Shown piece by piece: positions 1-8,091 of a DNA stretch of 64,000 nucleotides (positions are counted from its first letter, which is position 1; each line of letters starts with the position of its first letter). The position numbers and the translations under genes are program-made. The notes beneath the pieces were generated by a model that was given only the letters and a program-made list of their open reading frames with translations, had not been told where the DNA came from and did not search any database. Source of the stretch: Neisseria cinerea. Its GTDB lineage: Bacteria > Pseudomonadota > Gammaproteobacteria > Burkholderiales > Neisseriaceae. The stretch is from contig NZ_LS483369.1 in the NCBI RefSeq assembly GCF_900475315.1, positions 558,001-622,000 of the forward strand, given 5' to 3'.

Positions 1-72
1 GAAATATCAAATTTCCAGATATCTAAGATTTATCATGCAAATTCAAGCGTTTTCATCTGTCTGCTTTTATTG

Positions 73-100
73 GTGCCACACAAACGTGCGGTACTTTTTT
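73..100 (+). terminator. Intrinsic terminator of an upstream transcript
   Basis: An imperfect 9-bp stem (73-81 with 86-94, loop 82-85, one mismatch and one G-U) is followed by six Ts at 95-100. No gene is visible in bases 1-72, so it probably ends a gene or small RNA that begins outside the window. Confidence 0.45.
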
Positions 101-139
101 GCGCTTGCTTGAAACACTTAGTATATTTACGCAAAACAG

Positions 140-165
140 GCCGCTCGGAACAGGGCGGCTTTTTT
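140..165 (+). terminator. Second tandem terminator
   Basis: GCCGCTC (140-146) pairs with GGGCGGC (153-159) with one G-U, followed by a run of Ts to 165. It lies 40 bases beyond the first terminator and ahead of the first CDS, so read-through from upstream is likely stopped here. Confidence 0.45.
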
Positions 166-221
166 GTTACCTCTCAAAGGCAGGTCGCCCGATTCGGACT
201 ACAGACGACAGAATCAGGAAT

Positions 222-728
222 ATGACCATGAATGCAATGCCTCAAACCGCCGAACAAAGTGAAATCCTTCATACTCTCAGCATTATTGTCGATGATGCGC
301 AAGATTTTTCCCCTGCGTTTCTTGATGCAGGTCAGTGTGGGACGCTTATTAGCGAATCGATGATTCCGCAAGTCCGTACCGTTGCAACTATGATTGCTGC
401 CGAACGGCATGATTTCAGCAGTACCAGCCCTGCCGAATTTACCGATGCCGCCGATTTTTTTGCCGCACGGATTTTGGTTTTAGGCGTACGCTGCTTTCAT
501 TTGGATGTATCTCTGTCCCAGGTTTTGAAAACTGCAAATAACCGTGCCCGCCGTTTTGCTGAAAAACACCATCTGTTTTTTATTCCAGCACAAGCCGAAT
601 TAAGCCTGAATAAGTGTAAAAACAGTCATCTGCTGACTGTCGAAACCGAAATTAAGGCAGAAAACAAGGGCAGCCTTGTTGCAAATAGTATTGAGTTTGC
701 TCGCAGGTTGAAACTACTGCCTCTGTAA
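222..728 (+). CDS. Hypothetical protein, 168 residues
   Basis: I do not recognise this protein. The frame is open from base 99, but that stretch runs through the terminator at 140-165. I therefore chose the ATG at 222, preceded by a weak CAGGA; ATGs at 228 and 237 are alternatives. There is no signal peptide, membrane helix or cofactor motif. The chain has a mixed soluble composition and a basic C-terminal third rich in Lys and Arg (ANNRARRFAEKHH). It stands alone between the tandem terminators and the next lipoprotein gene. Its base composition looks like its neighbours, so nothing suggests recent transfer. Confidence 0.6.
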   Translation: MTMNAMPQTAEQSEILHTLSIIVDDAQDFSPAFLDAGQCGTLISESMIPQVRTVATMIAAERHDFSSTSPAEFTDAADFFAARILVLGVRCFHLDVSLSQVLKTANNRARRFAEKHHLFFIPAQAELSLNKCKNSHLLTVETEIKAENKGSLVANSIEFARRLKLLPL

Positions 729-822
729 CGGCTTTATATAAATAAATTTTCCTGTCTGCATACTTGATAAATATGTCGGCAACGATACAATAAAACCGAA
801 TTCACAAATAAACAGGACATAC

Positions 823-1377
823 ATGAACAAACTGACCGCATCCGCACTTATCGCGATATTGACACTGACGGCCTGCAAAGACGATATGCAGGCGCAACTC
901 GAACAGCAGCAGAAACAGATTGAGGCTCTGCAACAGCAACTTGAGCAACAGGTAGACGATACGGTCTACCAATTGGCACCGGATGCAGTGAAAGAAACCA
1001 TCCCCGCCGATGCATTGGCAAACGGAAACAACGGGCAGCCTGTAACTGGAAAGGACGGGCAGCAGTATATCTATGATCAATCGACAGGAAGCTGGCTGCT
1101 GCAAAGCTTGGTCGGTGCGGCGGCGGGCGCGTTTATCGGGAATGCATTGTCAAGTAAATTTATGCAGGCAGGCAATCAAAACAGCCCTGTTGCCCGGCGC
1201 GCACGTGCAGCCTACCATCAATCTGCACGCCCCAATGCACGCACCAGCAGGGATTTGAACACGCGCAGCCTACGGGCAAAACAACAGGCGGCGCAACCGC
1301 AGCGTTACCGTCCGACAACACGCCCGCCCGCCAATTACCGTCGTCCGGCCATGCGCGGTTTCGGTAGGAGGAGGTAA
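823..1377 (+). CDS. Putative lipoprotein with coiled coil, glycine-zipper segment and Arg-rich tail
   Basis: The 184-residue product starts with a short lipoprotein signal ending in LTAC (Cys18), so it is probably lipidated and anchored in the envelope. Residues about 24-46 are Gln-rich and should form a coiled coil (EQQQKQIEALQQQLEQQ). Residues about 94-110 (LVGAAAGAFIGNALSS) resemble a glycine-zipper membrane segment. The last 60 residues are strongly basic and Pro/Arg-rich. This order recalls UPF0323/YgiB-type lipoproteins, but I see no diagnostic motif, so no function is assigned. A paired uptake-sequence terminator follows at 1391. CAGGAC lies ahead of the ATG. Confidence 0.7.
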   Translation: MNKLTASALIAILTLTACKDDMQAQLEQQQKQIEALQQQLEQQVDDTVYQLAPDAVKETIPADALANGNNGQPVTGKDGQQYIYDQSTGSWLLQSLVGAAAGAFIGNALSSKFMQAGNQNSPVARRARAAYHQSARPNARTSRDLNTRSLRAKQQAAQPQRYRPTTRPPANYRRPAMRGFGRRR

Positions 1378-1390
1378 ATCCGTTGCCTCA

Positions 1391-1425
1391 ATGCCGTCTG
1401 AAGGGTTTCAGACGGCATTTTTGTA
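1391..1425 (+). terminator. Uptake-sequence inverted pair, terminator
   Basis: ATGCCGTCTGAA (1391-1402) and its inverse (1407-1418) form a hairpin followed by Ts, 14 bases after the lipoprotein stop codon. Confidence 0.8.
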
Positions 1426-1489
1426 TTGTCTTCGCCGTCTGCCGGTAATCGTATGTTTAATCTGTCGGGTAAGAACAGTTGCCGAATAG

Positions 1490-1651
1490 CGCACTTACCG
1501 TGGCATGACACAAAGCGAAGCTGCCACAAAAGCAAGTATCAGCCAAGCCGCGTTAAGCCAAATCGAAAAACAAGGCTCACGCCCTCAAACATAAATGCAC
1601 GAATAATTCGCCAAAATATACGGTTGCCATTCCGACCAATTGGCCGGCTAG
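1490..1651 (+). pseudogene. Remnant of an XRE-type HTH regulator / antitoxin
   Basis: Reading from 1490 in one frame gives RTYRGMTQSEAATKASISQ, then AALSQIEKQGSRPQT, a stop (1592-1594), four residues, another stop (1604-1606), then FAKIYGCHSDQLAG and a stop at 1649. This is the helix-turn-helix core of the XRE/HigA type (MTQ..A...GISQ..LSQIE, then a KIA.ALGC..DQLA segment). An in-frame TAG sits just before it at 1487-1489. No intact partner toxin is nearby. The rest of the 345-base gap holds only the two uptake-sequence hairpins. The reading is mine; a homology search was not possible. Confidence 0.6.
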
Positions 1652-1655
1652 TAAA

Positions 1656-1691
1656 ATGCCGTCTGAAACGGAAATATGTTTCAGACGGCAT
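1656..1691. terminator. Uptake-sequence inverted pair behind rhlE
   Basis: A 14-bp perfect stem (1656-1669 with 1678-1691) made of two facing uptake sequences, just past the rhlE stop codon on the minus strand. Confidence 0.75.
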
Positions 1692-1722
1692 CTTATTTTC
1701 AGTAAGAAAGTATCAGGCGGAT

Positions 1723-3159
1723 TCAGCGGTCTTTATAGCGGCTGCTGCCTTTTCCGGTAAAAGAACCATTGTTTGGGCGTTTGCCTTTAAAGCCTTCGCC
1801 GCCTTTTTTGAAACCGTCGGATTTCTTGAAACCGTCTTTCTTAAAGCCGTCTTTTTTGAAACCGTCTTTTTTGAAACCGTCTTTTTTATGGCCTTCTCCG
1901 CGTGAATTTCCGCCGAAGCCTTCTTTACCCGGTTTCTTATCGCCGCGCCAGCCGCCGGATTTTCTCTCGCCCCAGCCGCCTTTGCCTTTCGGCTTGCCGC
2001 TTGCGGATTTGCGCTTGCGGGTCGGTTCCATGCCTTCGATGGTCAGCTCAGGCAATTTGCGGCCGATGTATTTTTCAATTTTGTGTACTTTGACGTATTC
2101 GTTTACTTCGGCAAAAGTAATCGCGATACCGGTACGGCCTGCGCGACCGGTACGGCCGATGCGGTGAACGTAGTCTTCCGCCTGTTTCGGCAGGTCGTAG
2201 TTGATGACGTGGGTAATGGTCGGTACGTCGATACCGCGTGCGGCAACGTCGGTGGCAACCAAAATTTTGCAGCGGCCTTTACGCAAATCCATCAGCGTGC
2301 GGTTGCGCCAGCCTTGCGGCATATCGCCGTGCAGGCAGTTGGCGGCAAAACCTTTTTCGTACAATTCATCCGCGATGACTTCGGTCATGGCTTTGGTGGA
2401 TGTGAAAATCACGCATTGGTCGATGTTGGCGTCGCGCAGGATGTGGTCGAGCAGGCGGTTTTTGTGGCGCATATCGTCGCAGTACAGCAGCTGCTCTTCG
2501 ATTTTGCCTTGGTCGTCCACGCGTTCGACTTCGATGACTTCAGGGTCTTTGGTCAGTTTGCGCGCCAGTTTGCCGACTGCGCCGTCCCAAGTGGCGGAGA
2601 ACAATAAAGTCTGACGGTCGGTCGGAGTGGCTTCGACGATGGTTTCGATGTCGTCGATAAAACCCATGTCCAACATACGGTCGGCTTCGTCCAAAATCAG
2701 CACTTCCAAACGGTCAAAATCGACTTTGCCGCTTTGCATCAAGTCCATCAGACGGCCCGGAGTGGCGACAATCAGGTCAACCGGTTTGCTCAGGGCACGG
2801 GTTTGGTAGCCGAAAGATGCGCCGCCGACGATGCTGACGGTTCGGAACCAACGCATATTTTTGGCATACGCCAGCGCGTTTTTCTCGACTTGCGCCGCCA
2901 ATTCTCGGGTCGGCGTTAACACCAACGCGCGCGGGCCTTTGCCCGGTTTTTCGCTGCGTTTGGTCAGCCGCTGCAACGTCGGCAGCAGGAAGGCGGCGGT
3001 TTTGCCGGATCCGGTTTGCGCCGAAGCCATAATGTCGCGGCCTTCCAAAGCAAACGGAATGGCTTGCGCCTGAATCGGGGTCGGACTTTCGTAACCCTCG
3101 CTGCTCACGGCGGACAAAATGTTTTTATCAAGGTTCAAATCGGCAAATTTAATAGACAT
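1723..3159 (-). CDS. rhlE: DEAD-box RNA helicase RhlE
   Basis: The 478-residue protein is a cytoplasmic ATP-dependent RNA helicase. It has the Q motif (TPIQAQAI, ~27-34), Walker A AQTGSGKT (47-54), PTRELA (~83), TPGR, the DEAD box (157-160), SAT, ARGIDVP and HRIGRTGRAGR. The two RecA-like domains fill about the first 370 residues. The last ~100 residues are a basic Lys/Gly/Phe tail with tandem KKDGF repeats (~425-460), as RhlE-type RNA-binding tails often are, but here built on a 15-base DNA repeat. The gene stands alone. A good minus-strand promoter at 3402-3430 would give a leader of about 235 bases. The likely role is ribosome assembly or RNA turnover, by family. Confidence 0.93.
   Translation of the reverse strand: MSIKFADLNLDKNILSAVSSEGYESPTPIQAQAIPFALEGRDIMASAQTGSGKTAAFLLPTLQRLTKRSEKPGKGPRALVLTPTRELAAQVEKNALAYAKNMRWFRTVSIVGGASFGYQTRALSKPVDLIVATPGRLMDLMQSGKVDFDRLEVLILDEADRMLDMGFIDDIETIVEATPTDRQTLLFSATWDGAVGKLARKLTKDPEVIEVERVDDQGKIEEQLLYCDDMRHKNRLLDHILRDANIDQCVIFTSTKAMTEVIADELYEKGFAANCLHGDMPQGWRNRTLMDLRKGRCKILVATDVAARGIDVPTITHVINYDLPKQAEDYVHRIGRTGRAGRTGIAITFAEVNEYVKVHKIEKYIGRKLPELTIEGMEPTRKRKSASGKPKGKGGWGERKSGGWRGDKKPGKEGFGGNSRGEGHKKDGFKKDGFKKDGFKKDGFKKSDGFKKGGEGFKGKRPNNGSFTGKGSSRYKDR
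1825..1888 (-). repeat. 15-base in-frame tandem repeat in rhlE tail
   Basis: About four to five copies of a 15-base unit of the type TTGAAACCGTCTTTT, with small differences. On the coding strand they give KKDGF blocks. The unit length is a multiple of three, so copy-number change alters tail length without shifting frame. Confidence 0.75.
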
Positions 3160-3254
3160 AGCTATCCTAAAGAGACAACAACGCGCACGTCTGAACGGTT
3201 TTCAGACGACCTGAAGCAAAGGAAAGTAACGATACGGAAAATGTGAAGTTACAG

Positions 3255-3298
3255 GGTTGTCGCAAGCATCTTGCTTGTGGTTAACATCGACGACAACC
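3255..3298 (-). promoter_or_regulatory. Structured element in the rhlE leader
   Basis: GGTTGTCG (3255-3262) and CGACAACC (3291-3298) form a perfect 8-bp outer stem. Inside it CAAGCA (3263-3268) and TGCTTG (3272-3277) form a perfect hairpin with a 3-base loop. It lies between the predicted promoter and the rhlE start, so it would be transcribed as leader RNA. A regulatory role is inference. Confidence 0.4.
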
Positions 3299-3401
3299 TG
3301 CACAGAAAGGCTTGGCAAATATGCAAGCAATAAAAGAAACGCGCCCGAAACGGCGGTTTAGGTTGGAAGACGATGGCTTCGTATAAAAAGGCGAACGGCC
3401 G

Positions 3402-3430
3402 ATAATATAGATTTTATAGACAACGGTCAA
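3402..3430 (-). promoter_or_regulatory. Sigma70-type promoter toward rhlE
   Basis: On the minus strand TTGACC (3425-3430), a 17-base spacer and TATTAT (3402-3407). The start site would be near 3395, about 235 bases ahead of the rhlE ATG. The rest of the 337-base gap (3160-3496) holds the structured element and one AGGCCGTCTGAA-type uptake sequence at the methyltransferase start. Confidence 0.55.
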
Positions 3431-3496
3431 GCAAAAAAGCATCAAGTGCGTTAAAATCCAAACCCTTCCCAATACTCATTCAGGCCGTCTGAAACC

Positions 3497-4444
3497 ATGA
3501 CCGACATCACTCCCTTCGCCAATCGCTTAGGTAAAAACATCAAACACCTCATGAAATGGGCGAAACGCAACGGCATCGAAGCCTGGCGCATTTACGACCG
3601 CGACATCCCGCAATTCCCCTTCGCCGTCGATGTTTACGGCGACCAAATCCACCTTCAGGAATACGATACCGGCTGGCTGATGCAGCCCGAAGAATACGAA
3701 GCATGGCTTACCGAAGTATTGGAAGCCCTCGCCTTCGTTACCGGCTTTGCGCCCGAACAAATCCACCTCAAACGCCGCGAACGCCAAAAAGGTTTGCAGC
3801 AATACGAAAAAACCGGCAAAACCGGCGACGATTTCGTCATCACCGAAAACGGCCGTAAGTTTTGGATCAACCTCGACAAATATCTCGACACCGGCCTTTT
3901 CCTCGATCACCGCAACACACGCAAAAAAGTCGGCGAAACCGCAGCGGGCAAACGCTTCCTCAACCTGTTTTCCTACACTGGCAGCTTCACCGTCTATGCA
4001 GCCACCGGCGGTGCGGTATCCAGCGAAACTGTCGATTTGTCCAACACTTATCTCGATTGGGCGAAACGCAATTTCGAACTTAACGGCATCAGCCCCGAAC
4101 AACACCAAATCGTCCGCGCCGATGTGTTCCAATACCTGCAAAACGCCGCCGCCGAAGGCAAACAGTTTGATCTCATCGTCATGGATCCGCCCAGCTTCTC
4201 CAACAGCAAAAAGATGCTCGACATTCTCGACATCCAGCGCGACCACAAAAAACTGATTGACGGCGCGATGAACCTGCTCGCATCAGACGGCCTTTTGTAT
4301 TTCTCCAACAACTTGCGCAGCTTCGTCTTGGACGACTCGGCATCGGAACAATACACCGTCAAAGACATTTCCAAACAATCCGTTCCCGACGATTTTCGCA
4401 ACAAAAAAATCCATCAGTGTTGGGAAATCCGCAAAAAGGCTTAA
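3497..4444 (+). CDS. Class I SAM-dependent rRNA methyltransferase, RlmK/RlmI-like
   Basis: The 315-residue protein resembles the C-terminal (RlmK) half of the enterobacterial RlmKL fusion, which makes m7G2069 in 23S rRNA. The N-terminal third is a mixed alpha/beta region (AWRIYDRDIPQFPFAVDVYGD). The Rossmann methyltransferase domain starts near residue 150, with the SAM loop LNLFSYTGSFTVYAA and the acidic DLS turn. MDPPSFSNSKKM near 230 is the substrate-side motif IV. The start follows an uptake sequence directly. The gene ends at a strong bidirectional terminator shared with trxA. The exact target nucleotide cannot be read from sequence. Confidence 0.8.
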   Translation: MTDITPFANRLGKNIKHLMKWAKRNGIEAWRIYDRDIPQFPFAVDVYGDQIHLQEYDTGWLMQPEEYEAWLTEVLEALAFVTGFAPEQIHLKRRERQKGLQQYEKTGKTGDDFVITENGRKFWINLDKYLDTGLFLDHRNTRKKVGETAAGKRFLNLFSYTGSFTVYAATGGAVSSETVDLSNTYLDWAKRNFELNGISPEQHQIVRADVFQYLQNAAAEGKQFDLIVMDPPSFSNSKKMLDILDIQRDHKKLIDGAMNLLASDGLLYFSNNLRSFVLDDSASEQYTVKDISKQSVPDDFRNKKIHQCWEIRKKA

Positions 4445-4447
4445 AAC

Positions 4448-4485
4448 AAAAAAAGCCGCCGGATTAAATTCCGGCGGCTTTTTTT
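4448..4485. terminator. Bidirectional intrinsic terminator
   Basis: A perfect GC-rich stem (AGCCGCCGGA with TCCGGCGGCT) flanked by A7 and T7 runs. It serves the methyltransferase on plus and trxA on minus. Unusually for this window it is not built from uptake sequences. Confidence 0.88.
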
Positions 4486-4495
4486 CATATTGCCG

Positions 4496-4828
4496 TTAGG
4501 CGATGGAAGCCTCAACAAAGGCAGTCAGCTGACCTTTTGCCAATGCGCCGACTTTGGTAGCGACGACTTCGCCGTTTTTGAATACCATCAGGGTCGGAAT
4601 ACCGCGTACGCCGAAACGGGACGGGGTGACTTCATTGTCATCGATATTGAGTTTGACCACTTTCAGACGGCCTTCGAATTCGGCGGCGATATCGTCCAAA
4701 ATAGGGGCAATCATTTTGCAGGGGCCGCACCAAGGAGCCCAAAAGTCCAGCAGGACGGGGGTATCTGCATTTAAAACGTCTTTTTCAAAAGCGGCATCGC
4801 TGGTGTGTACAATCAATTCGCTGCTCAT
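4496..4828 (-). CDS. trxA: Thioredoxin
   Basis: The 110-residue cytoplasmic thiol-disulfide reductase has the classic fold in full: [17 protein letters not shown] with redox cysteines in WCGPC (33-37) and the cis-Pro loop [11 protein letters not shown] near residue 75. Electrons would come from thioredoxin reductase, whose gene (trxB) lies at 54.8 kb. A TTG codon sits in frame just upstream, but the ATG at 4828 behind AAAGGAAAA fits thioredoxin length. It is transcribed away from dnrN, with about 300 bases of AT-rich DNA between the two. Confidence 0.95.
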   Translation of the reverse strand: MSSELIVHTSDAAFEKDVLNADTPVLLDFWAPWCGPCKMIAPILDDIAAEFEGRLKVVKLNIDDNEVTPSRFGVRGIPTLMVFKNGEVVATKVGALAKGQLTAFVEASIA

Positions 4829-5065
4829 CAAATTTTCCTTTTAGGTTTGGATTAGTGGGATAGTGTGCAGAATAGGGCTTGAACACAAAAATTTCAAGGG
4901 GGATGTTCGGATAATAGTTTTTTTGTACCGTCCCCATCGTCTTTGCAAATTCAGCCGACGGCACTGGTTGCATTATATTTCTGAAAATTACTTTTATTAT
5001 CAAAATGTAATAAATATGTTTGAGACTGTACAGAAGCGCGCGGGCGGTGTATGCTTTGTTCAAAT

Positions 5066-5086
5066 AGATTCTTAAAATATGAATGT
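5066..5086 (+). promoter_or_regulatory. Candidate NsrR operator of dnrN
   Basis: ATTCTTAAAATATGAAT (5068-5084) is a dyad with ATTC/GAAT arms and an AT-rich centre. It resembles the known NsrR target (AGATGCATTTAAAATACATCT type). It lies 42 bases ahead of dnrN, a gene known to be repressed by NO-sensing NsrR in Neisseria. Site identity is inferred from this resemblance. Confidence 0.5.
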
Positions 5087-5125
5087 TAAAAATAAACCCT
5101 AAAACCCTATAAAAGGAACCCTGCC

Positions 5126-5599
5126 ATGACTGATTTTTCCGTTTGGGAAACTGCTCCCTTTGGTGCGACTGTTGATCATATCCTGCAACGCTACCACAAT
5201 GTACACCGTGCACAATTTGAAGAATTGGTGCCGCTGGCGCAAAAAGTGGCCCAAGTTCATGCCGATACTTTTCCGGCGGAAATTGCCGAGCTGCTTGCCT
5301 ATATGCAGAACGAACTGCTGATGCATATGATGAAAGAGGAAAGGATGCTGTTTCCGATGATTAATCAGGGTGTCGGTCGGGGTGCGGCGATGCCCATCAG
5401 CGTGATGATGCACGAACATGAAGAACACGACCGCGCCATCGCACGGCTCAAAGAGCTGACCGATAATTTCCAAGCGCCTGAAGGAGCCTGTGGAAGCTGG
5501 ACGCGGCTTTACGCTTTGGCCAAAGAAATGGTGGAGGATTTGAACGACCACATTCATTTAGAAAACGATATTCTGTTTGCCCGCGTACTCGATTCTTAA
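5126..5599 (+). CDS. dnrN: Iron-sulfur cluster repair di-iron protein DnrN (RIC/YtfE family)
   Basis: This 157-residue protein repairs iron-sulfur clusters damaged by nitric oxide or peroxide. It is the short neisserial form with only the hemerythrin-like four-helix domain and its metal ligands: HIL..Y (residue ~19), H (~26), HMMKEERMLFP (~71-81), HEHEEHD (~95-101) and HIHLENDILF (~140-149). The N-terminal ScdA-type domain of longer homologues is absent, as in other Neisseria. A strong AAAGGAA lies ahead of the ATG at 5126. The gene stands alone, with a candidate NsrR site upstream and an uptake-sequence terminator downstream. Confidence 0.92.
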   Translation: MTDFSVWETAPFGATVDHILQRYHNVHRAQFEELVPLAQKVAQVHADTFPAEIAELLAYMQNELLMHMMKEERMLFPMINQGVGRGAAMPISVMMHEHEEHDRAIARLKELTDNFQAPEGACGSWTRLYALAKEMVEDLNDHIHLENDILFARVLDS

Positions 5600-5621
5600 G
5601 GGATAGGAGTCGGATATTTCA

Positions 5622-5662
5622 ATGCCGTCTGAAATACGGTTTTCCGTTTCAGACGGTATTTT
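5622..5662. terminator. Uptake-sequence inverted pair between dnrN and nadE
   Basis: ATGCCGTCTGAAA (5622-5634) faces TTTCAGACGGTAT (5647-5659). It sits between converging genes and can serve both. Confidence 0.7.
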
Positions 5663-5668
5663 CATGTT

Positions 5669-6460
5669 TCAGCCAAGCAATTCGGGCGGAATGCGGCACA
5701 CGGGAATCGGGTTGATTTTGTGCTGCATGGCGCGGTGAAGCCGCGTATAGATTTCCAGAACTTCGCGCTGCCGCCCTTCAAAATCTTCGGGTTTGCGCGT
5801 GCTGTACACGCCCATTGCCCACTCCAGTTCGGGATAGCTTGCGCCCATCTGTTCCTCGTCGGTGCGTTCCGTATCCCACAGGCCGTCGGTCGGCGGGGCT
5901 TTTTGAATCGCCTCGTCCACGCCTAATGCTTCGGCAAGCCGGTAAACCTGCGTTTTGGTCAGGTCGGCAATCGGGCTGATGTCCACGCCGCCGTCGCCGT
6001 ATTTGGTAAAAAATCCTACGCCAAAATCTTCAATTTTATTACCTGTCCCTGTAACTAGCAGTCCGTGTATCTGCCCGTAGTAGTACAGGGTCAGCATACG
6101 CAGGCGGCTTCTGGCGTTGGCGAGGGAAAGCGGCTGATTGTCAAATGCCGTCTGATGAGCGCCGACGGTTTGTTCAAAGGTCTGGAAGGTGTCGGTCAGG
6201 TCGACCGTTTGTGCGCTTACATTGGCATATTGCCGTTGCAGATTGCGGATGTGCAGCCTTGCCCGCTCAAGCTGGTCGGGGTGTTGGCGTATCGGCATAT
6301 CCAGAAGCAGCGTGGGGCGGCCGGTGCGGGCGGCGAGTGCAGAGACGACGGCGGAATCGATGCCGCCGGAAACGCCTACGACGAATCCTTTTACATTTGC
6401 CTGAGCGGCGTATTCGTCCAACCATCGGGCGATATGTGTGATAACCGCTTGCGTATCCAT
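5669..6460 (-). CDS. nadE: NAD synthetase, ammonia-dependent
   Basis: It makes NAD+ from nicotinic acid adenine dinucleotide, ATP and ammonia. The adenylating P-loop is GVSGGIDSAVVSAL (~residues 29-42). GNKIEDFGVGFFTKYGDGGVDISPI follows around residue 145, with the Asp/Gly-rich loop typical of NadE, then the LTKTQVY helix. At 263 residues it is the short form without a glutaminase domain, so it depends on free ammonia. An upstream ATG would add 16 residues, but AGGAGGA lies directly before the ATG at 6460, so I use that start. It is convergent with dnrN. Confidence 0.93.
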   Translation of the reverse strand: MDTQAVITHIARWLDEYAAQANVKGFVVGVSGGIDSAVVSALAARTGRPTLLLDMPIRQHPDQLERARLHIRNLQRQYANVSAQTVDLTDTFQTFEQTVGAHQTAFDNQPLSLANARSRLRMLTLYYYGQIHGLLVTGTGNKIEDFGVGFFTKYGDGGVDISPIADLTKTQVYRLAEALGVDEAIQKAPPTDGLWDTERTDEEQMGASYPELEWAMGVYSTRKPEDFEGRQREVLEIYTRLHRAMQHKINPIPVCRIPPELLG

Positions 6461-6686
6461 GGTTCCTCCTGTCGGAAATACCCGCATCATAGCTTGTCGG
6501 CGGTTCAATTTGAATAGATTGCAGGCAAATTTATGAACATTTTTTCTATCCTACGCTTAAAAAAGTCATATGGAAAAAAGCGGCCGCCAAGGTGGTGCAT
6601 GTTATAATATTGTTGACAATTTAGACGGTTTAATGCCGCCTTAGACTTCAAAATATATTCATATTTTTTACTATTTGATTGATTCG

Positions 6687-8042
6687 ATGTCTGATTTTTT
6701 TCATTCTGACGTGTTGTCTGTTTCCGAGTTGAACGCATTTGCCAAAAGTCTTTTGGAAAACCACCTTACCGGTTTGTGGATTGCCGGCGAAGTGTCCAAC
6801 CTGACCCGTGCCGTCAGCGGACATTATTATTTCTCGCTCAAAGACAGCCGCGCGCAGGTGCGTTGCGCGATGTTCAAAGGTGCGGCGGCGCGTTTGGCGA
6901 AGCCTTTGAAAGAAGGCGACCATATTGAGGTATCAGGAAAAATCAGTATTTATGAAGCGCGGGGCGAATTTCAAATTACCGTGAATGAGGTGCGGCTTAA
7001 AGGTTTGGGGCAGCTTTACGAAGCCTATGAGAGATTGAAAGCACAATTGCAGGCGGAAGGCGCGTTTTCAGCGGAACGCAAAAAACCGTTGCCTGCCCGT
7101 CCGCAATGTATCGGCATCGTCACCAGCCTGGCAGCGGCGGCTTTGCGCGATGTCGTGACCACCTTAAACCGCCGCGCGCCCGAAATCCCCGTTATCGTTT
7201 ATCCGACACCTGTTCAAGGCACAGGCAGCGAGTTACAAATCGCACAAGCGATTAAAACCGCATCGCAACGCGCCGAATGCGACGTGTTGATTGTCTGTCG
7301 CGGCGGCGGCAGCATTGAAGATTTGTGGGCATTTAATGAAGAGCCGGTCGTACGCGCCATTGAAGCCTGCGCGATTCCAATCGTCAGCGGCGTAGGCCAC
7401 GAAACCGATTTCACGCTTGCCGATTTTGTTGCCGACGTGCGCGCACCGACACCGACCGGCGCGGCAGAATTGGTCAGCCCCAACCGCCAAGAATCGCTAC
7501 ATCGTCTAGCCCAGGCGCAAGTCCGTCTGAAAATCGTTTTGGAACAACGCTATTTCGATGCCAGCCAAAAACTCGACTGGCTGGCGCGGCAAATCCGTCA
7601 TCCGCGCCAAAAACTCGACGAACAGCGCACCTACATCCACAAACTGGCGCAAACCCTGTCTTACTCGATGACGCAAAACGTCCGCGCCCACACTGCCCGT
7701 TTCGAACACCAAACCCAAGTCCTGCAACATTACCGTCCTGATGTTTCCGTTTACCGGCAAGACATCGACCGCTTTCAGACGACCTTGTCGCACGCCTTCC
7801 GCCAGCTGCTCGCCCGTCGCCGCCAAAGTCTGGCTGCCCAAGCTTCCCTGCTCGAAGCCGTTTCGCCGCAGCACATTCTGGAACGCGGCTTCTCCGTCGT
7901 CAAAAATACACGCGGACAAGTCATCCGTAACGCCGATGTTTTGAAACAGGGGCAGAAGCTGCACATTACCTTCGCCGACGGAGAAACCGACGTGCGCGTA
8001 ACCAAAGAACAAGGGCAGCAGGACTTGTTCGACTTCGCCTGA
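6687..8042 (+). CDS. xseA: Exodeoxyribonuclease VII large subunit
   Basis: The large catalytic subunit of ExoVII degrades single-stranded DNA in both directions. Residues ~1-100 form the OB-fold (LTGLWIAGEVSNLTRAVSGHYYFSLKDSRAQVRCAMFK). The catalytic domain has GIVTSLAAAALRDV, VIVCRGGGSIEDLWAFNEE (~210) and SGVGHETDFTLADFVADVRAPTPTGAAE (~235). A long coiled coil follows, then the C-terminal GFSVV segment. The ATG at 6687 is used; a TTG at 6675 is in frame. The gene is single here and the small subunit xseB is not in the window. Confidence 0.95.
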   Translation: MSDFFHSDVLSVSELNAFAKSLLENHLTGLWIAGEVSNLTRAVSGHYYFSLKDSRAQVRCAMFKGAAARLAKPLKEGDHIEVSGKISIYEARGEFQITVNEVRLKGLGQLYEAYERLKAQLQAEGAFSAERKKPLPARPQCIGIVTSLAAAALRDVVTTLNRRAPEIPVIVYPTPVQGTGSELQIAQAIKTASQRAECDVLIVCRGGGSIEDLWAFNEEPVVRAIEACAIPIVSGVGHETDFTLADFVADVRAPTPTGAAELVSPNRQESLHRLAQAQVRLKIVLEQRYFDASQKLDWLARQIRHPRQKLDEQRTYIHKLAQTLSYSMTQNVRAHTARFEHQTQVLQHYRPDVSVYRQDIDRFQTTLSHAFRQLLARRRQSLAAQASLLEAVSPQHILERGFSVVKNTRGQVIRNADVLKQGQKLHITFADGETDVRVTKEQGQQDLFDFA

Positions 8043-8091
8043 ACCGTTTATTTTAGTTTTCACCGTGTTTTACTGACAGAAAGAGGATGTT

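Noticed and set aside
1-98. tRNA or tmRNA 3' end at the window start
   Set aside because: No cloverleaf or CCA end can be drawn. Only the two tandem terminators are supported.
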